Shown here one piece after another: positions 12,977-22,637 of a stretch of DNA of 64,000 bases; the first letter of the stretch is position 1, and each line of letters begins with the position of its first letter. The notes below the pieces were generated by a model. The model had not been told where the DNA came from, searched no databases, and saw only the letters and a list, made by a program, of their open reading frames with translations. Both the position numbers and the translations under genes were made by a program. Source of the DNA: Adiantum capillus-veneris (Eukaryota > Streptophyta > Polypodiopsida > Polypodiales > Pteridaceae); the NCBI GenBank assembly GCA_014529385.2, contig CM043960.1, positions 34,548,396-34,612,395 on the forward strand. Reading direction: 5' to 3'.

Positions 12977-15351
12977 ATAGCCGTTTTTCGGCTCTTTGTA
13001 ATTGCCACAGTGAGTTACCTCACCCTACCAAAATCACCCAACACTGTGGCTATCCCTACCATTTCACTGTACATAGGCGTGCGTGAGTCACGGGACTTTT
13101 CCCATATCTTCTTAAAAAACCCTCAATTAGCTAGTCATTGGGCTAGTTGAGCCAAAAAAATAAAATAAAAAAAATAAAAAATAAGTATATTATGGCCCAT
13201 GCGTATGTAAATATTTCTTTGTATATAGGACCTAAATAAAAGATTTTTTCATAATTATTTTGATATTTATTTAAATATTTCTACCTAGGTGTGTGTTATT
13301 TATGCTCTTTACATTGCCTCACCATTACCACAATGTTTCTTACCATTTTTCATACTCTTTATTCCATATAGAAATATTTTCATGTAAGCTTCTCTTATAT
13401 TTGGTGTTACTCCACCCCAACAAAAATCCAAAAAAGCTAGTTTTATTTATGTGTATATTTTTTCACTATTGTGATTTTTCCCTTCCTACATCTATTTTGT
13501 TTTTTTCTAAAAAATTAGAACACCAAAAATATTTATCTTTTTATGGTAGCCTCATAATGAGAGAGATTTCTTTTGACCCCTTTATATTTTTTCCACTTAT
13601 ATTATTTATATTTGACATGTACATATTTTTTAGACCCCTCAATATTTGATTTTCTTAGTTGTACTATTCACTTATATCACAATCTCAACAATATCTTCAA
13701 TTATAGACCTACCAAATAAGGTCAAGGGTAGGTGGCATGCATACATGCACTATGGAGGGCTCACTCTTGGAGGTATTCAAAAGAATCATCCAAAGAAGGA
13801 CCCCACAAGGACCTTGTGCAGTGGAAAAAAACGGTCGGTTTTGCTGAATTTTTAAAGTTCACTTGCTCTCCGAATTTGAAAAGGTGATACAAACAAAAGT
13901 TGTAGCTCGTGGGCTGAACTTTTGCCTCAAATTTTTTCATATTTTTTTGAGCTACGAGCTGTGAGCTATGATTTTATTAGTGGACCCCAATTTTCCCATG
14001 CTATGCAGCCACACTCTCTCTTCCACTTTATCATTTTCCTCTTTCACACACACTTCTCCACTCATCATCCCCACCTCTCTCACCACTCCTCTCTGCATCC
14101 TACTCACCTTCTCCTCAACCTTGAAGAATAAGAGAAACCATGGTGAACTCATACCTCCCACACACAATTCCATTCCAAAATTGACCACCTAGTCTCATTT
14201 TTCCTCCTCCAATTTACCCATATCTATCAAAAAAACCACAAAATTCAGCCTCTTCTCTTAAAAGACAGCATCATGGTGGTTGATTACTCAGCTTCAATTA
14301 CCTTGTCTCTCAAGGAAGGTCAAGAGTGGAGAAAAAATGTACCGTCAAAGCTAGTGGACCGTCAACAAGCGTCAAAATTGGCCCTACTCAAGACACTTGG
14401 AGCATCAACCTTGTAAGAAATCCACCTTTTCTTACTTCTTAAGAGTTTTTCTTCCTTATTTGTATCCTACATTGATACTCCCATTGTAAATATCCAATTC
14501 CATTTGTAAATTAATACTAACTCTACTAACACTAACCCACTATGAAAAGTCCTATCACCTCCATTTCTCTCCTCTCTCTTTCCCCACCAACTTCTTGATA
14601 ATTCCAAGCAAAAGAAATTAGATAAATTGCTGAAAATCTAACCCAACCATGGCTAGAGGAGTAACCCTAGCCTTCAAAATTGCTATAAAAGGAGGGTGTA
14701 GCTAGCACAAAAGGGGGAGCCATAAGCAAGAGCACTATGCTATAGCTTGAGAAGCCAAGCTCAACCTCTCTAGAAGGAGCTCTTGAGTGGAAGCTCATTG
14801 TCTTATGCATGTGCATGTGTTGTAATAGGGGATTAGCAAGGGAACTCTATGCCATTTGTAAGAGAGAGAGTGTTCATTCAATTGAGAGTAGGAAATCTAT
14901 CATTTCTCCTACTAGTGTAAGCCCAACATTTGCTGAATCAAGGAGGGTGGATTTGGACTAAGCTTGGATACTTTGTCTCCCTTCCAACGTGAAGTAATGG
15001 ACAACAATGATGCGTAAGTGTCTTGGTGTTTTTTGTTAAGTTCTTGATAGCTTGTCTCGGGTGTTGTCATCAATCTAGCCATGAATCCCACATACTGTAA
15101 GAGGGCGACAGGGTGGAGAGGACTCCCCTGGCCTTAAGACAGTGATTGGGGTGGTTTTTCTTGTGATGCGTTGTGGTGAAATTTACGCAAGCTATGTTGA
15201 ACAAATACTAATCTCACTTTGATTTGTCATGACAGATTTGTAAGAAGGTATTAATGCAACAAGCACCCTCTCCCCCTTTTTCTCTCTTTCTTACATATAT
15301 ATATTTATGTTTGCTTGATCATTAACGATACATTTCAAAGCAGCCCGAGCA

Positions 15352-15397
<46 letters not shown>

Positions 15398-15655
15398 TTT
15401 TAGTGTGTGAGATTATTCCATTGGTGTTAGGGTTAGTGTAAATTCCTTGCTTGTTTGTGGGTTGCTCTAACGATTCTCCTCTTTTGCGTCCTAGTTCGCT
15501 CTTAAACTAGGTGGTGCCCCTTGTGTAGTTGGGATTTGGCTGGGGTTTGTTGTTTTGGTTTGTGTTGTGTTGTGCCCCAGCCCCATTGAGCAGCACGGGA
15601 GCCTTGAAGGGTGTCTAGAGGTTGCTCTTCTTGTTGCCCGCCCCGAACCGCTTCA
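12975..15655 (+). repeat. 5' LTR of the Tat-lineage Gypsy element
   Basis: Begins TGATAGCCGTTTTTCGG and ends CGCTTCA just before the primer binding region. It is nearly identical to 22638-25310. It contains a TATA box (TATAAAA, 14684-14690) preceding the presumed transcription start, and a (TC)n run at about 15356-15394 that differs in length between the two LTRs. Small plus- and minus-strand frames inside it (13293-14192) are repeated in the other LTR and are not genes. Confidence 0.95.
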
Positions 15656-15729
15656 AATTGGTGCCCCCACGGAGGACGGCTTGTGTATTTTTGTGTAGAA
15701 TCAACCTTTAGCATAGTCAAGTAGTTTGC
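15656..15729 (+). promoter_or_regulatory. Primer binding region and leader of the Tat element
   Basis: Immediately after the LTR end the sequence reads AATTGGTGCCCCCACGGAGG. The TGGTGCC start is typical of a tRNA primer site, but I cannot name the tRNA with confidence. Confidence 0.6.
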
Positions 15730-15942
15730 ATGAATCACGAAAATTTGTATGATCCCTTCATTCCCATTGCAAGGCAAAAGGTACACATAATTGTTAGTAC
15801 TAAGTTGCAATTTCAACGTGTCATTCGTAGAATTTTAGGTCCTCTTAGGTTGGCTGAGATAAACGCTTCAGTAAATCCTTTTATTTTGCCTCTCATTAGG
15901 TACGACCTTAGTTTGGACGTCTATATTTTTGTTTTGCTTTAA
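15730..15942 (+). CDS. Tat element accessory ORF a1 (70 aa), unknown function
   Basis: The frame opens with ATG shortly after the primer site and ends at TAA after DVYIFVLL. It is clearly related to the next ORF at 15964: both share a Q/H-F-Q-R/Q core, an EI-AS-NP--LPLI segment, and end SxDVxxFxL followed by a stop. The conserved protein pattern between two diverged copies argues for coding. No known domain is recognised. In Ogre-like Tat elements an ORF1 of unknown function lies in the same position, so this may be a counterpart (inference). It may be one exon of a spliced product. Confidence 0.5.
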   Translation: MNHENLYDPFIPIARQKVHIIVSTKLQFQRVIRRILGPLRLAEINASVNPFILPLIRYDLSLDVYIFVLL

Positions 15943-15963
15943 GCATTAGGTCATGCATAGACC

Positions 15964-16182
15964 ATGGATAATGGCCCAGGAATAGAGGTTTTCCCCTTCC
16001 ATTTCACTCCACACATTAGAATAAACATTGCAATTAGTAGGAAAATCCATTTTCAACAACGTATGGTGTTCATGTTTGGTGCCCAAAGAGTAGGAGAAAT
16101 TCTTGCATCACCAAACCCTGTCATTCTACCTCTCATCAATTACCACACTTCTTTTGATGTACATGTGTTCATTTTATTTTAA
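15964..16182 (+). CDS. Tat element accessory ORF a2 (72 aa), homologue of a1
   Basis: Starts ATG GAT AAT and ends TAA after DVHVFILF, 21 bases after a1 stops. It aligns end to end with a1 at protein level, so the pair arose by tandem duplication inside the element. The shared part is predicted to be mostly hydrophobic beta-like segments. No domain is recognised, no signal peptide is seen, and the function is unknown. Confidence 0.5.
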   Translation: MDNGPGIEVFPFHFTPHIRINIAISRKIHFQQRMVFMFGAQRVGEILASPNPVILPLINYHTSFDVHVFILF

Positions 16183-16208
16183 AATGAAGTGCAGCCTGGC
16201 AAAATAGT

Positions 16209-16763
16209 GTGTATGTTTGTTTTTTCTTTGTCCAAGTTGTTACAAGAAACAAAAAAACGATCATTCATTCTAACTGGGAATGTGTGTGCAGTGAAAGTTC
16301 AATCCTTAGAGATCTAGCTCTATTACCAATTGAGTTGCAGGAGCAAGTAGTAAGGCGTCTCCCTCATAACAAGAGGGTGGTGAAGTTAAGACGGAAGGTC
16401 CTACGCGTGGATTCCATTTTCCTCTTGTTGTTGGGCACTAAGGAAGACCGCGCATTCATCCAACTAGTGTGTGCCCTAAGATTGGTAAATAGAGTGAAAT
16501 TTGGCGTTTGGCGAGTGCATTTCACCATTGAGGAAGACTCTTCAGGAAACTTGCGGCCAGAGTTCATGCTTCATAGACTCACATTTGGTGAATTTTTCCC
16601 TCATTTGCGTCTTATTAATAGTCTTCCTTTCGCTTTCAACAAAGGAGATAGGGAGCTATTCAGAGCTTGTCTTAATAAAGAGAGCATAGAGAAGATTGCA
16701 AATTTGTATAAATTCTCATCCTTCTCTACTTTCTATGACACTTTGTTCATAGAGACATTGTAA
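16209..16763 (+). CDS. Tat element accessory ORF b1 (up to ~184 codons)
   Basis: The frame is open from 16209 but lacks an ATG near its beginning. The conserved part starts around 16290 after a TGTGTGTGCAG that looks like a splice acceptor, so it is probably an exon. It is homologous to b2 (next entry): shared patterns are L-x5-VVRRLPH, D-FIQ--CALR-V--V-F--W, RL-F-EF-P-L-LINSLPF-F and a final acidic/hydrophobic tail. The RRLP element weakly recalls an F-box start, but the rest does not fit and I do not assign it. Function is unknown. Confidence 0.5.
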   Translation: MYVCFFFVQVVTRNKKTIIHSNWECVCSESSILRDLALLPIELQEQVVRRLPHNKRVVKLRRKVLRVDSIFLLLLGTKEDRAFIQLVCALRLVNRVKFGVWRVHFTIEEDSSGNLRPEFMLHRLTFGEFFPHLRLINSLPFAFNKGDRELFRACLNKESIEKIANLYKFSSFSTFYDTLFIETL

Positions 16764-16809
16764 ATCTCTTTATGCTTTTGAATTATTTAACCATAATCCT
16801 AAGGAGTTT

Positions 16810-17268
16810 TTGTCCAGGAATTTTGTAGCACAAGTGGAGTCTTTAAATCTTGCAAACTTGATTGGACTTGATGAGGATGTTCTTTATGAAATTGTGAGAA
16901 GGTTGCCTCACTCCGACTGTGTGGAACTCGAAGGAAAGGAGCTCCTAGTCAATTGCTACTTTCTCACGGCCTTTGACGAGCATGAAGATCTAGTTTTTAT
17001 ACAAACCGCTTGTGCGTTGGGAATTGTAGAACAAGTGCAATTTATCACTTGGGATGTGGTTGCTCTTTTGGATCCAGAAAATGAAGTTCTAGAGATTTTT
17101 GTTTATCGCCTTAGCTTTGAAGAATTTCAACCCTTCTTAGAGCTCATCAATAGTCTACCTTTTTGTTTTGATCAAACAAATCGAGACCTCATTGAAGCTT
17201 GGATAGCTGAAGAAGAAAACCTAGAGTGGTATTTTCTTACTTCTTCATTTGCAGGCGAGTGGTTCTAA
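16810..17268 (+). CDS. Tat element accessory ORF b2 (up to ~152 codons)
   Basis: Open from 16810 without an initial ATG. A GTTTTTGTCCAG acceptor-like tract lies at the start, as in b1. It is homologous to b1 along most of its length (EIVRRLPHSDCVEL, CALGIVEQVQF, LSFEEFQPFLELINSLPF) and more acidic. It ends TAA 50 bases before gag-pol. Two duplicated pairs (a1/a2, b1/b2) in a row suggest either duplication of a two-exon unit or a repeated-domain protein expressed by splicing. This is inference. Confidence 0.5.
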   Translation: MSRNFVAQVESLNLANLIGLDEDVLYEIVRRLPHSDCVELEGKELLVNCYFLTAFDEHEDLVFIQTACALGIVEQVQFITWDVVALLDPENEVLEIFVYRLSFEEFQPFLELINSLPFCFDQTNRDLIEAWIAEEENLEWYFLTSSFAGEWF

Positions 17269-17317
17269 ATCTCTATTGTATCCCTTATTGTAACTCGTGT
17301 TGTAATCTTTCATAATA

Positions 17318-20300
17318 ATGGAGAGCCAACGCCAAATGTCTGGATATCCTCTTTTCTTTGGAGAGCCTGGAGAGGATGCAGAATTATTTTTAGCAAATTT
17401 CAAGATGTCTTGCCGTATCAAGAGGATAGTAACCGATCAAGAACGTGTAGAAATGTTTGAGGTGGTCCTTAGAAAAGATGCTAGTACTTGGTTTGACTCT
17501 TTGCCTGAGGAAGTTAAGGGGAATTACACAGAAGTTTTGAATCGTTTTAAGAGATACTTCTTTGATCCCCAAAACACTCAAAAACTATGGCAAGACATTG
17601 TTTCTCATAAGCAAAAAGACTTAGATGACTATTACTTGTACAAGCAAGAGTTTCTACGTCTTTGGGCTCTATGGATACGAAATGTTGCTAACCCTGGTGA
17701 TGGTGCAGAATTTTTAAAGAAGGAGAGGTTCATAGCCGGACTCTTTCCTGACCTTAAGGTAAAAGTTGAGGAGGGTGCACCTACTACTTTTGATGCAGCT
17801 GAAACTAGGGCTGCTGAGAAGTATAGGAAACTCAAGTGCTTAAGGGGAGAGGTTCCAATAGAAGGTCTTAGACCCAAAGGTAAGTCACAAGCATCAACAT
17901 CTAGGGAGCTTCCTGAGGTAACGGCTGAAGTGATTGAGAAGTTAAATGAATCTTTAAGCAGCCTATCAATTCACCTTGCACAAGCTGTAGGTCCAAAGGG
18001 ACAAGCAAAGAAGTCAGAAGAGAGAGAGCCACGAACTAGGAGAGTCTTGCAATGTTGGAATTGCGGAGAGTCTGGACATGGGATGTATAATTGTCCTTGG
18101 CCCCGTGGAGAGCCAGAGAGACCTAACTTGAATTACCCAGTGATGAATGCAGGAGAAGGAGTTGGTCAACAACCAAGGCTTCTACAAAGGCCAAATGGAC
18201 CAAGACCACCTCCACAAGGGGTAGAAGGAGTTCCACCTTTGCCAGATCCAAATGTGCATGTGGTAGGGGTGACAAATTCAAATGAGGTTGACATGGAAGC
18301 CAATGGCATTAAGCGTGGCCGAGGAAAAGGTAAAGAGAAAGAGGGTGTCCCATCACAGAGTGACCATGGACAAGGCAAGAAGGCAAAGGAGACCAAGGAA
18401 GCTAAGAGGACTCGACGTCGTATCAATCTCCAAGACTTCCCTCTTGGACATGGTATGGCTCCATACAACCTGTTGGAAGACATGCGAGGTAAGGGTCCTG
18501 ATATCTCATGGCCTCAGTTTCTTGCATTATGCCCACAAGTTAGGAGGGATTTAACAAAGGCAGTTAGCACTAGGAGAAAGGTAAAAGAGAGTTTTCCTGT
18601 TGTAAAAATTGCACATGCTGAAATGAACGAGGATATTACACCTGTGCTAGATTGTTACATAAAAGGAAGATTGGTTAGGAAAGGTCTAGTGGATGGGGGT
18701 GCACAAATTTGCATCATGACAGAAGGGCTCATGCAAAGACTAGGCATGCACATCCATGAGACACCTGAAATCAAAGTGAAAATGGCAAACAATAGCAAGG
18801 CTAGGTGTGTAGGCATTTGTAAAAATGTCTTTGTAGAGGCCTTTGGCATTAAGAAAGCGGTGGATTTTTATGTTATGTCGACCAAGGGAAGTGGTTATCC
18901 ATTTATCCTAGGAAGACCATCGCTAATGAAAATGCAAGCTTTGCAGGATTGGGAGAGTGGGAAATTAATTTGCAGGAATGACAATCATAAGAAGGTTGTC
19001 TTTGACATGAAGGAGCAACGCCAAGAGGAGCTCCATGAAGAATCATCTCAAAGTGAGACGGAAGAAGGTTGGACCGATAGCACTTCAGAAGAAGAAAGTA
19101 GCGGCAGAATTACTGAAGAGGAGTCTTCCATCGAAGTCATGGGGGTAAGGTTTAAGCCAAGCAACCAAGAGACCTCTTGTCAAGGCTTGGAGGAAGTAGG
19201 TCCTCAAGAGAACGAAGGTGTTCAAGATGAAGGGATGCTGGAAGGTATGCTGGAAGGTATGCTATCAACAACACTTACAAAGGATGAAAGAGAGGAGTTC
19301 AAATGTGTGCTAAGGAAGTTTCCTAGGCTTTTTGCTAAAGACTACACCGACGTGCGTGGGGTAGATGTTGTTCAACACAAGATTGAGTTAAAGCCTGAGG
19401 CCACACCTAAAGCTCAGAAGCTACGAAGGCTAGGAGTTATAAAGGAGCAGGCTCTACTCAAGGAGGTAAGAAAGCTTCTAGCAGCAGGTTTCATTTATCC
19501 AGTGGAGAATTCAGAGTGGGTCTCTCCTGTTGTTGTCACTCCTAAGAAAAATGGCAAGTGGAGGGTGTGTGTGGATTACCGTCCCCTCAATGAGGCAACA
19601 AAAAGAGATCACTTTCCCCTCCCATTCCAGGATGAGATACTAAATGAGGTAGCTGGTCATGAGAAGTACACTGTGTGCGATGGTTACTCAGGTTACTTTC
19701 AAATAGGGATTGCATTGGAAGATCAATTGAAAACAACCTTTATCACTCCTTGGGGTTGTTATGCTTTTAGAGTCATGCCATTTGGTCTGACAAATGCTCT
19801 TGCAACATTCCAACGTTTCATGAATATGGTGTTTCAAGCATTCTTTGGAAAGTCAATTAGGGTGTTCATTGATGATTTCTGTATTTATAGCTCAAAATCA
19901 TTGCATCTACAAAGGGTAGAAGAAGGTTTAAAGAAGCTCTACGACATGGGAGGTCAATTCAACCCCGACAAGTGCCATATAGGTGAGGATGAAGTAATCT
20001 TGCTTGGTCATAAATTTTCTTACGAAGGCATTGAAGTGGATCCTTCAAAGGCAAAGGCTCTTATTGAGCTACCATCACCCAAGAGTCTTAAGGAGGTCAT
20101 CTCATTCATTCAAAAGGTGAAGTATATGTCACGCTTCATTCACTTAGCCTCGGAGTTACTTCACCCTTTGCAAAAGTTGACACAACAAGTAGAATTTGCA
20201 TGGTCTGATGAGCTTGAAGAGTATTTTTGTAACATTAAAGTCATTTTGTCAGAGCTACCAACACTCATGCCTCCTTGTTGGGAGTACACATTCTTTGTTA

Positions 20301-22609
20301 GCTCTAGTGTTGGAAGGGAAACAATTGGTGCTGTGTTGCTACAACAAGATCCCTATAGTACCAGGATGCGGCCCATCTACTTTGCTAGTAGGGTCATGAA
20401 TACTTTAGAGAGAGGCTACACGGAGGCAGAACTCATAATGATTTCTCTCATGTTTGCGATAAGGAAGTTTAGATCCTACTTGCTCCCAAAACCTTTTGTA
20501 ATCCTCACCGCAGAGAATTTGTTCCCTTGGGTGTCATCTCAAATGAATCTTAGTACTAGGATCTCAAAGTGGATTATGGAGTTGCAAGAGTTTCAATACT
20601 CTTTCAAGGTAGAAGATAGTGTGCGTGCACAATTGGCAGGGATTCTCACTTATAGGGTACATGAGAAGGAAATTAAGGTGCCTCAAGTAAAGACCCTACC
20701 ATTGCCACCACCAAAAAGTATTCCTAATGCTTTTACCTTGTTCTTTGATGGAGCTTTTCGTCGAGCCACAGGAAAAGCAGGGGGAGGGCTAGTGTTGCTC
20801 AACCCAAGTGGAGAGGTGGTCATGAAAGAGAAGTTCAATCTACCAAGTTCAGCTAGCAACAATGAAGCAGAATATGACACACTACTTCATGGTTTAAAAA
20901 TATGCATTGGCCATGGTATACAATGTCTCATGGTAAAAGGCGATGCACTTCTCATTGTGAAGCAGATTTTAGGCATTTGGGCATGCAAAAATGAAAGACT
21001 AAGGGCCAAAGTTCATACCATCCATAGGCTATTTAATCAATTTGAGGAGGTGCAATTATATCATATTCCTAGGAAACAAAATGAAGATGCTGATTTACTT
21101 GCACAACAAGCCGTTGCATGTGTAAAGAAAGAAGTGCAGGTCATCATGGTGGCGGCTGCTGTGAAGCAACCGAGGTACCAGGGATTGGAGTCATTGGCTC
21201 CCATCATTGGCTACATTTTGGAGGGTGAGTTTCCACCAGACTTCACAAAAGCTCAGAAGAGGAGACTCATGAAGAAGGCAAGCATGTATCTCTTCCTAGA
21301 AGGCTCCCTCTATCAAAGAGGGAAGGATCAAGTGTGCAGACGAGTACCAACTATCGAGGAAATTCCAGCCATTCTAAAAGGTTTGCATGAAGAGGCATGT
21401 GGTGGTCATTTTGCCCAAGAATTAACTGTGAAGAAGATTTTGCTTTCGGGGTATGTTTGGCCAAGTTTGCATGTGGATGTTCAACATTGGTGTAAAAGCT
21501 GTCACACTTGTCAGATAAATGGAAATAGAAGGTTGGTGCATGGCCCGAGGAAAATAGTGCTTGCAAATGGACCCTTTGAAAAGTGGGGCATTGATGCTAT
21601 GGGTCCTCTGCCTAGGACAAAAAATGGTAAACTCTACATTCTAGTGGTTGTAGACTATATGACTAGGTGGGTGGAAGCACAAAGTGTGGCAAAGCTAAAT
21701 GAGAGGACAGTGAGCAAATTCGTCTACACTCACATTTGTTGTAGATTTGGCACACCTTTGGAGATTGTTTCTGATAATGGTCCAGGGTTTAGAAAGGGAT
21801 TGCTCACAGAAGTCTGTGAAGAACTTCGCATTCTACATCGTCACAGTACACCCTACTATCCCCAATCAAATGGTTTGGTAGAAAAAGCTAATGGTGTCAT
21901 TGCAGGCATCATTAGAAAGATGGTGAAAAACAAGACAAAGTTGTGGGATGACTTCTTGGATGGTGCCTTGTGGGCGTATCGAACCACATATAGGGAAGCC
22001 ACGGAGTTCACACCATTTCACTTGGTCTATGGTCAAGAGGCTTTACAGCCAATTGAGCTAAACATTCCAACAATGCGACTTCATGGCAAATCAGCACAAG
22101 ATGATCAAGAAGCATGGATGGATCGACTTCTTACCTTAGCTGAGCTTGAGTGGAAAAGAGAAGCAGCATACGAGTGCTATAAGAGGAAAGCCACACAGAC
22201 AAAGGAGAAGCTTGACAAGAAACTGAAGGACAAAGGCATCAATGAAGGAGATCTTGTGCTAAGGTATGACAATCGACTCGATAATCGTTTTGATGCCAAA
22301 TTTGAAACAAGATGGCAAGGGCCATACATGGTCAAGAAGGCTTTCAATTCAAGTTACTATCAGCTTATGGACTTGAACGGTAAAGAGCACTCCAGGAAAG
22401 TAAACGGGTATCGCTTGAAGCCCTATTTGAGTCGCCTTCTACCAAAGGATCTACCAAAGATCTGTCAAAAGGCCACTGTCTCATGTAAGTATTGTTACAT
22501 GAAGCATGAGTGTAACTCTAGCCAAAATTGTGAGGGGCCATACAATAAAGATCTCCTCAAGGACTCTGAAGCACTCTCTTTCGAAAAGATGCTCTATGAT
22601 GGTACATGA
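17318..22609 (+). CDS. gag-pol: Tat-lineage gag-pol polyprotein, intact (1763 aa)
   Basis: One open frame from ATG 17318 to TGA. Domain order: retrotransposon gag (about residues 10-110); zinc knuckle C-x2-C-x4-H-x4-C (C246 to C259); aspartic protease with active site D459-G-G; reverse transcriptase (about 720-895) with the catalytic pair as FIDD (D852, D853); RT-linked RNase H (about 988-1060); a second, cellular-type RNase H (about 1138-1270, FDGAF start, NNEAEY block); integrase zinc finger HHCC (about 1355-1400); and integrase core with D1426, D1486, E1522 (35 residues between the last two). An integrase C-terminal segment follows, then a ~60-aa cysteine-containing tail. No chromodomain is seen. 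All catalytic residues are present, so it is potentially functional. Gag and pol share one frame, so no frameshift is needed. Confidence 0.97.
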   Translation: MESQRQMSGYPLFFGEPGEDAELFLANFKMSCRIKRIVTDQERVEMFEVVLRKDASTWFDSLPEEVKGNYTEVLNRFKRYFFDPQNTQKLWQDIVSHKQKDLDDYYLYKQEFLRLWALWIRNVANPGDGAEFLKKERFIAGLFPDLKVKVEEGAPTTFDAAETRAAEKYRKLKCLRGEVPIEGLRPKGKSQASTSRELPEVTAEVIEKLNESLSSLSIHLAQAVGPKGQAKKSEEREPRTRRVLQCWNCGESGHGMYNCPWPRGEPERPNLNYPVMNAGEGVGQQPRLLQRPNGPRPPPQGVEGVPPLPDPNVHVVGVTNSNEVDMEANGIKRGRGKGKEKEGVPSQSDHGQGKKAKETKEAKRTRRRINLQDFPLGHGMAPYNLLEDMRGKGPDISWPQFLALCPQVRRDLTKAVSTRRKVKESFPVVKIAHAEMNEDITPVLDCYIKGRLVRKGLVDGGAQICIMTEGLMQRLGMHIHETPEIKVKMANNSKARCVGICKNVFVEAFGIKKAVDFYVMSTKGSGYPFILGRPSLMKMQALQDWESGKLICRNDNHKKVVFDMKEQRQEELHEESSQSETEEGWTDSTSEEESSGRITEEESSIEVMGVRFKPSNQETSCQGLEEVGPQENEGVQDEGMLEGMLEGMLSTTLTKDEREEFKCVLRKFPRLFAKDYTDVRGVDVVQHKIELKPEATPKAQKLRRLGVIKEQALLKEVRKLLAAGFIYPVENSEWVSPVVVTPKKNGKWRVCVDYRPLNEATKRDHFPLPFQDEILNEVAGHEKYTVCDGYSGYFQIGIALEDQLKTTFITPWGCYAFRVMPFGLTNALATFQRFMNMVFQAFFGKSIRVFIDDFCIYSSKSLHLQRVEEGLKKLYDMGGQFNPDKCHIGEDEVILLGHKFSYEGIEVDPSKAKALIELPSPKSLKEVISFIQKVKYMSRFIHLASELLHPLQKLTQQVEFAWSDELEEYFCNIKVILSELPTLMPPCWEYTFFVSSSVGRETIGAVLLQQDPYSTRMRPIYFASRVMNTLERGYTEAELIMISLMFAIRKFRSYLLPKPFVILTAENLFPWVSSQMNLSTRISKWIMELQEFQYSFKVEDSVRAQLAGILTYRVHEKEIKVPQVKTLPLPPPKSIPNAFTLFFDGAFRRATGKAGGGLVLLNPSGEVVMKEKFNLPSSASNNEAEYDTLLHGLKICIGHGIQCLMVKGDALLIVKQILGIWACKNERLRAKVHTIHRLFNQFEEVQLYHIPRKQNEDADLLAQQAVACVKKEVQVIMVAAAVKQPRYQGLESLAPIIGYILEGEFPPDFTKAQKRRLMKKASMYLFLEGSLYQRGKDQVCRRVPTIEEIPAILKGLHEEACGGHFAQELTVKKILLSGYVWPSLHVDVQHWCKSCHTCQINGNRRLVHGPRKIVLANGPFEKWGIDAMGPLPRTKNGKLYILVVVDYMTRWVEAQSVAKLNERTVSKFVYTHICCRFGTPLEIVSDNGPGFRKGLLTEVCEELRILHRHSTPYYPQSNGLVEKANGVIAGIIRKMVKNKTKLWDDFLDGALWAYRTTYREATEFTPFHLVYGQEALQPIELNIPTMRLHGKSAQDDQEAWMDRLLTLAELEWKREAAYECYKRKATQTKEKLDKKLKDKGINEGDLVLRYDNRLDNRFDAKFETRWQGPYMVKKAFNSSYYQLMDLNGKEHSRKVNGYRLKPYLSRLLPKDLPKICQKATVSCKYCYMKHECNSSQNCEGPYNKDLLKDSEALSFEKMLYDGT

Positions 22610-22620
22610 ATATACCATCA

Positions 22621-22637
22621 TCCAGGGGGAGGGCTAA
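22621..22637 (+). promoter_or_regulatory. Polypurine tract of the Tat element
   Basis: GGGGGAGGG followed by CTAA directly before the 3' LTR start TGATAGCC; the standard plus-strand priming site. Confidence 0.85.

Noticed and set aside
13293-14192. Small frames in the left LTR, repeated at 23307-23853
   Set aside because: They lie inside LTR U3 sequence and are duplicated with the LTR; overlapping frames on both strands are open.
16290-17268. F-box domain in accessory ORFs b1/b2
   Set aside because: Only a short RRLPH-type resemblance; the rest of the F-box pattern is missing.
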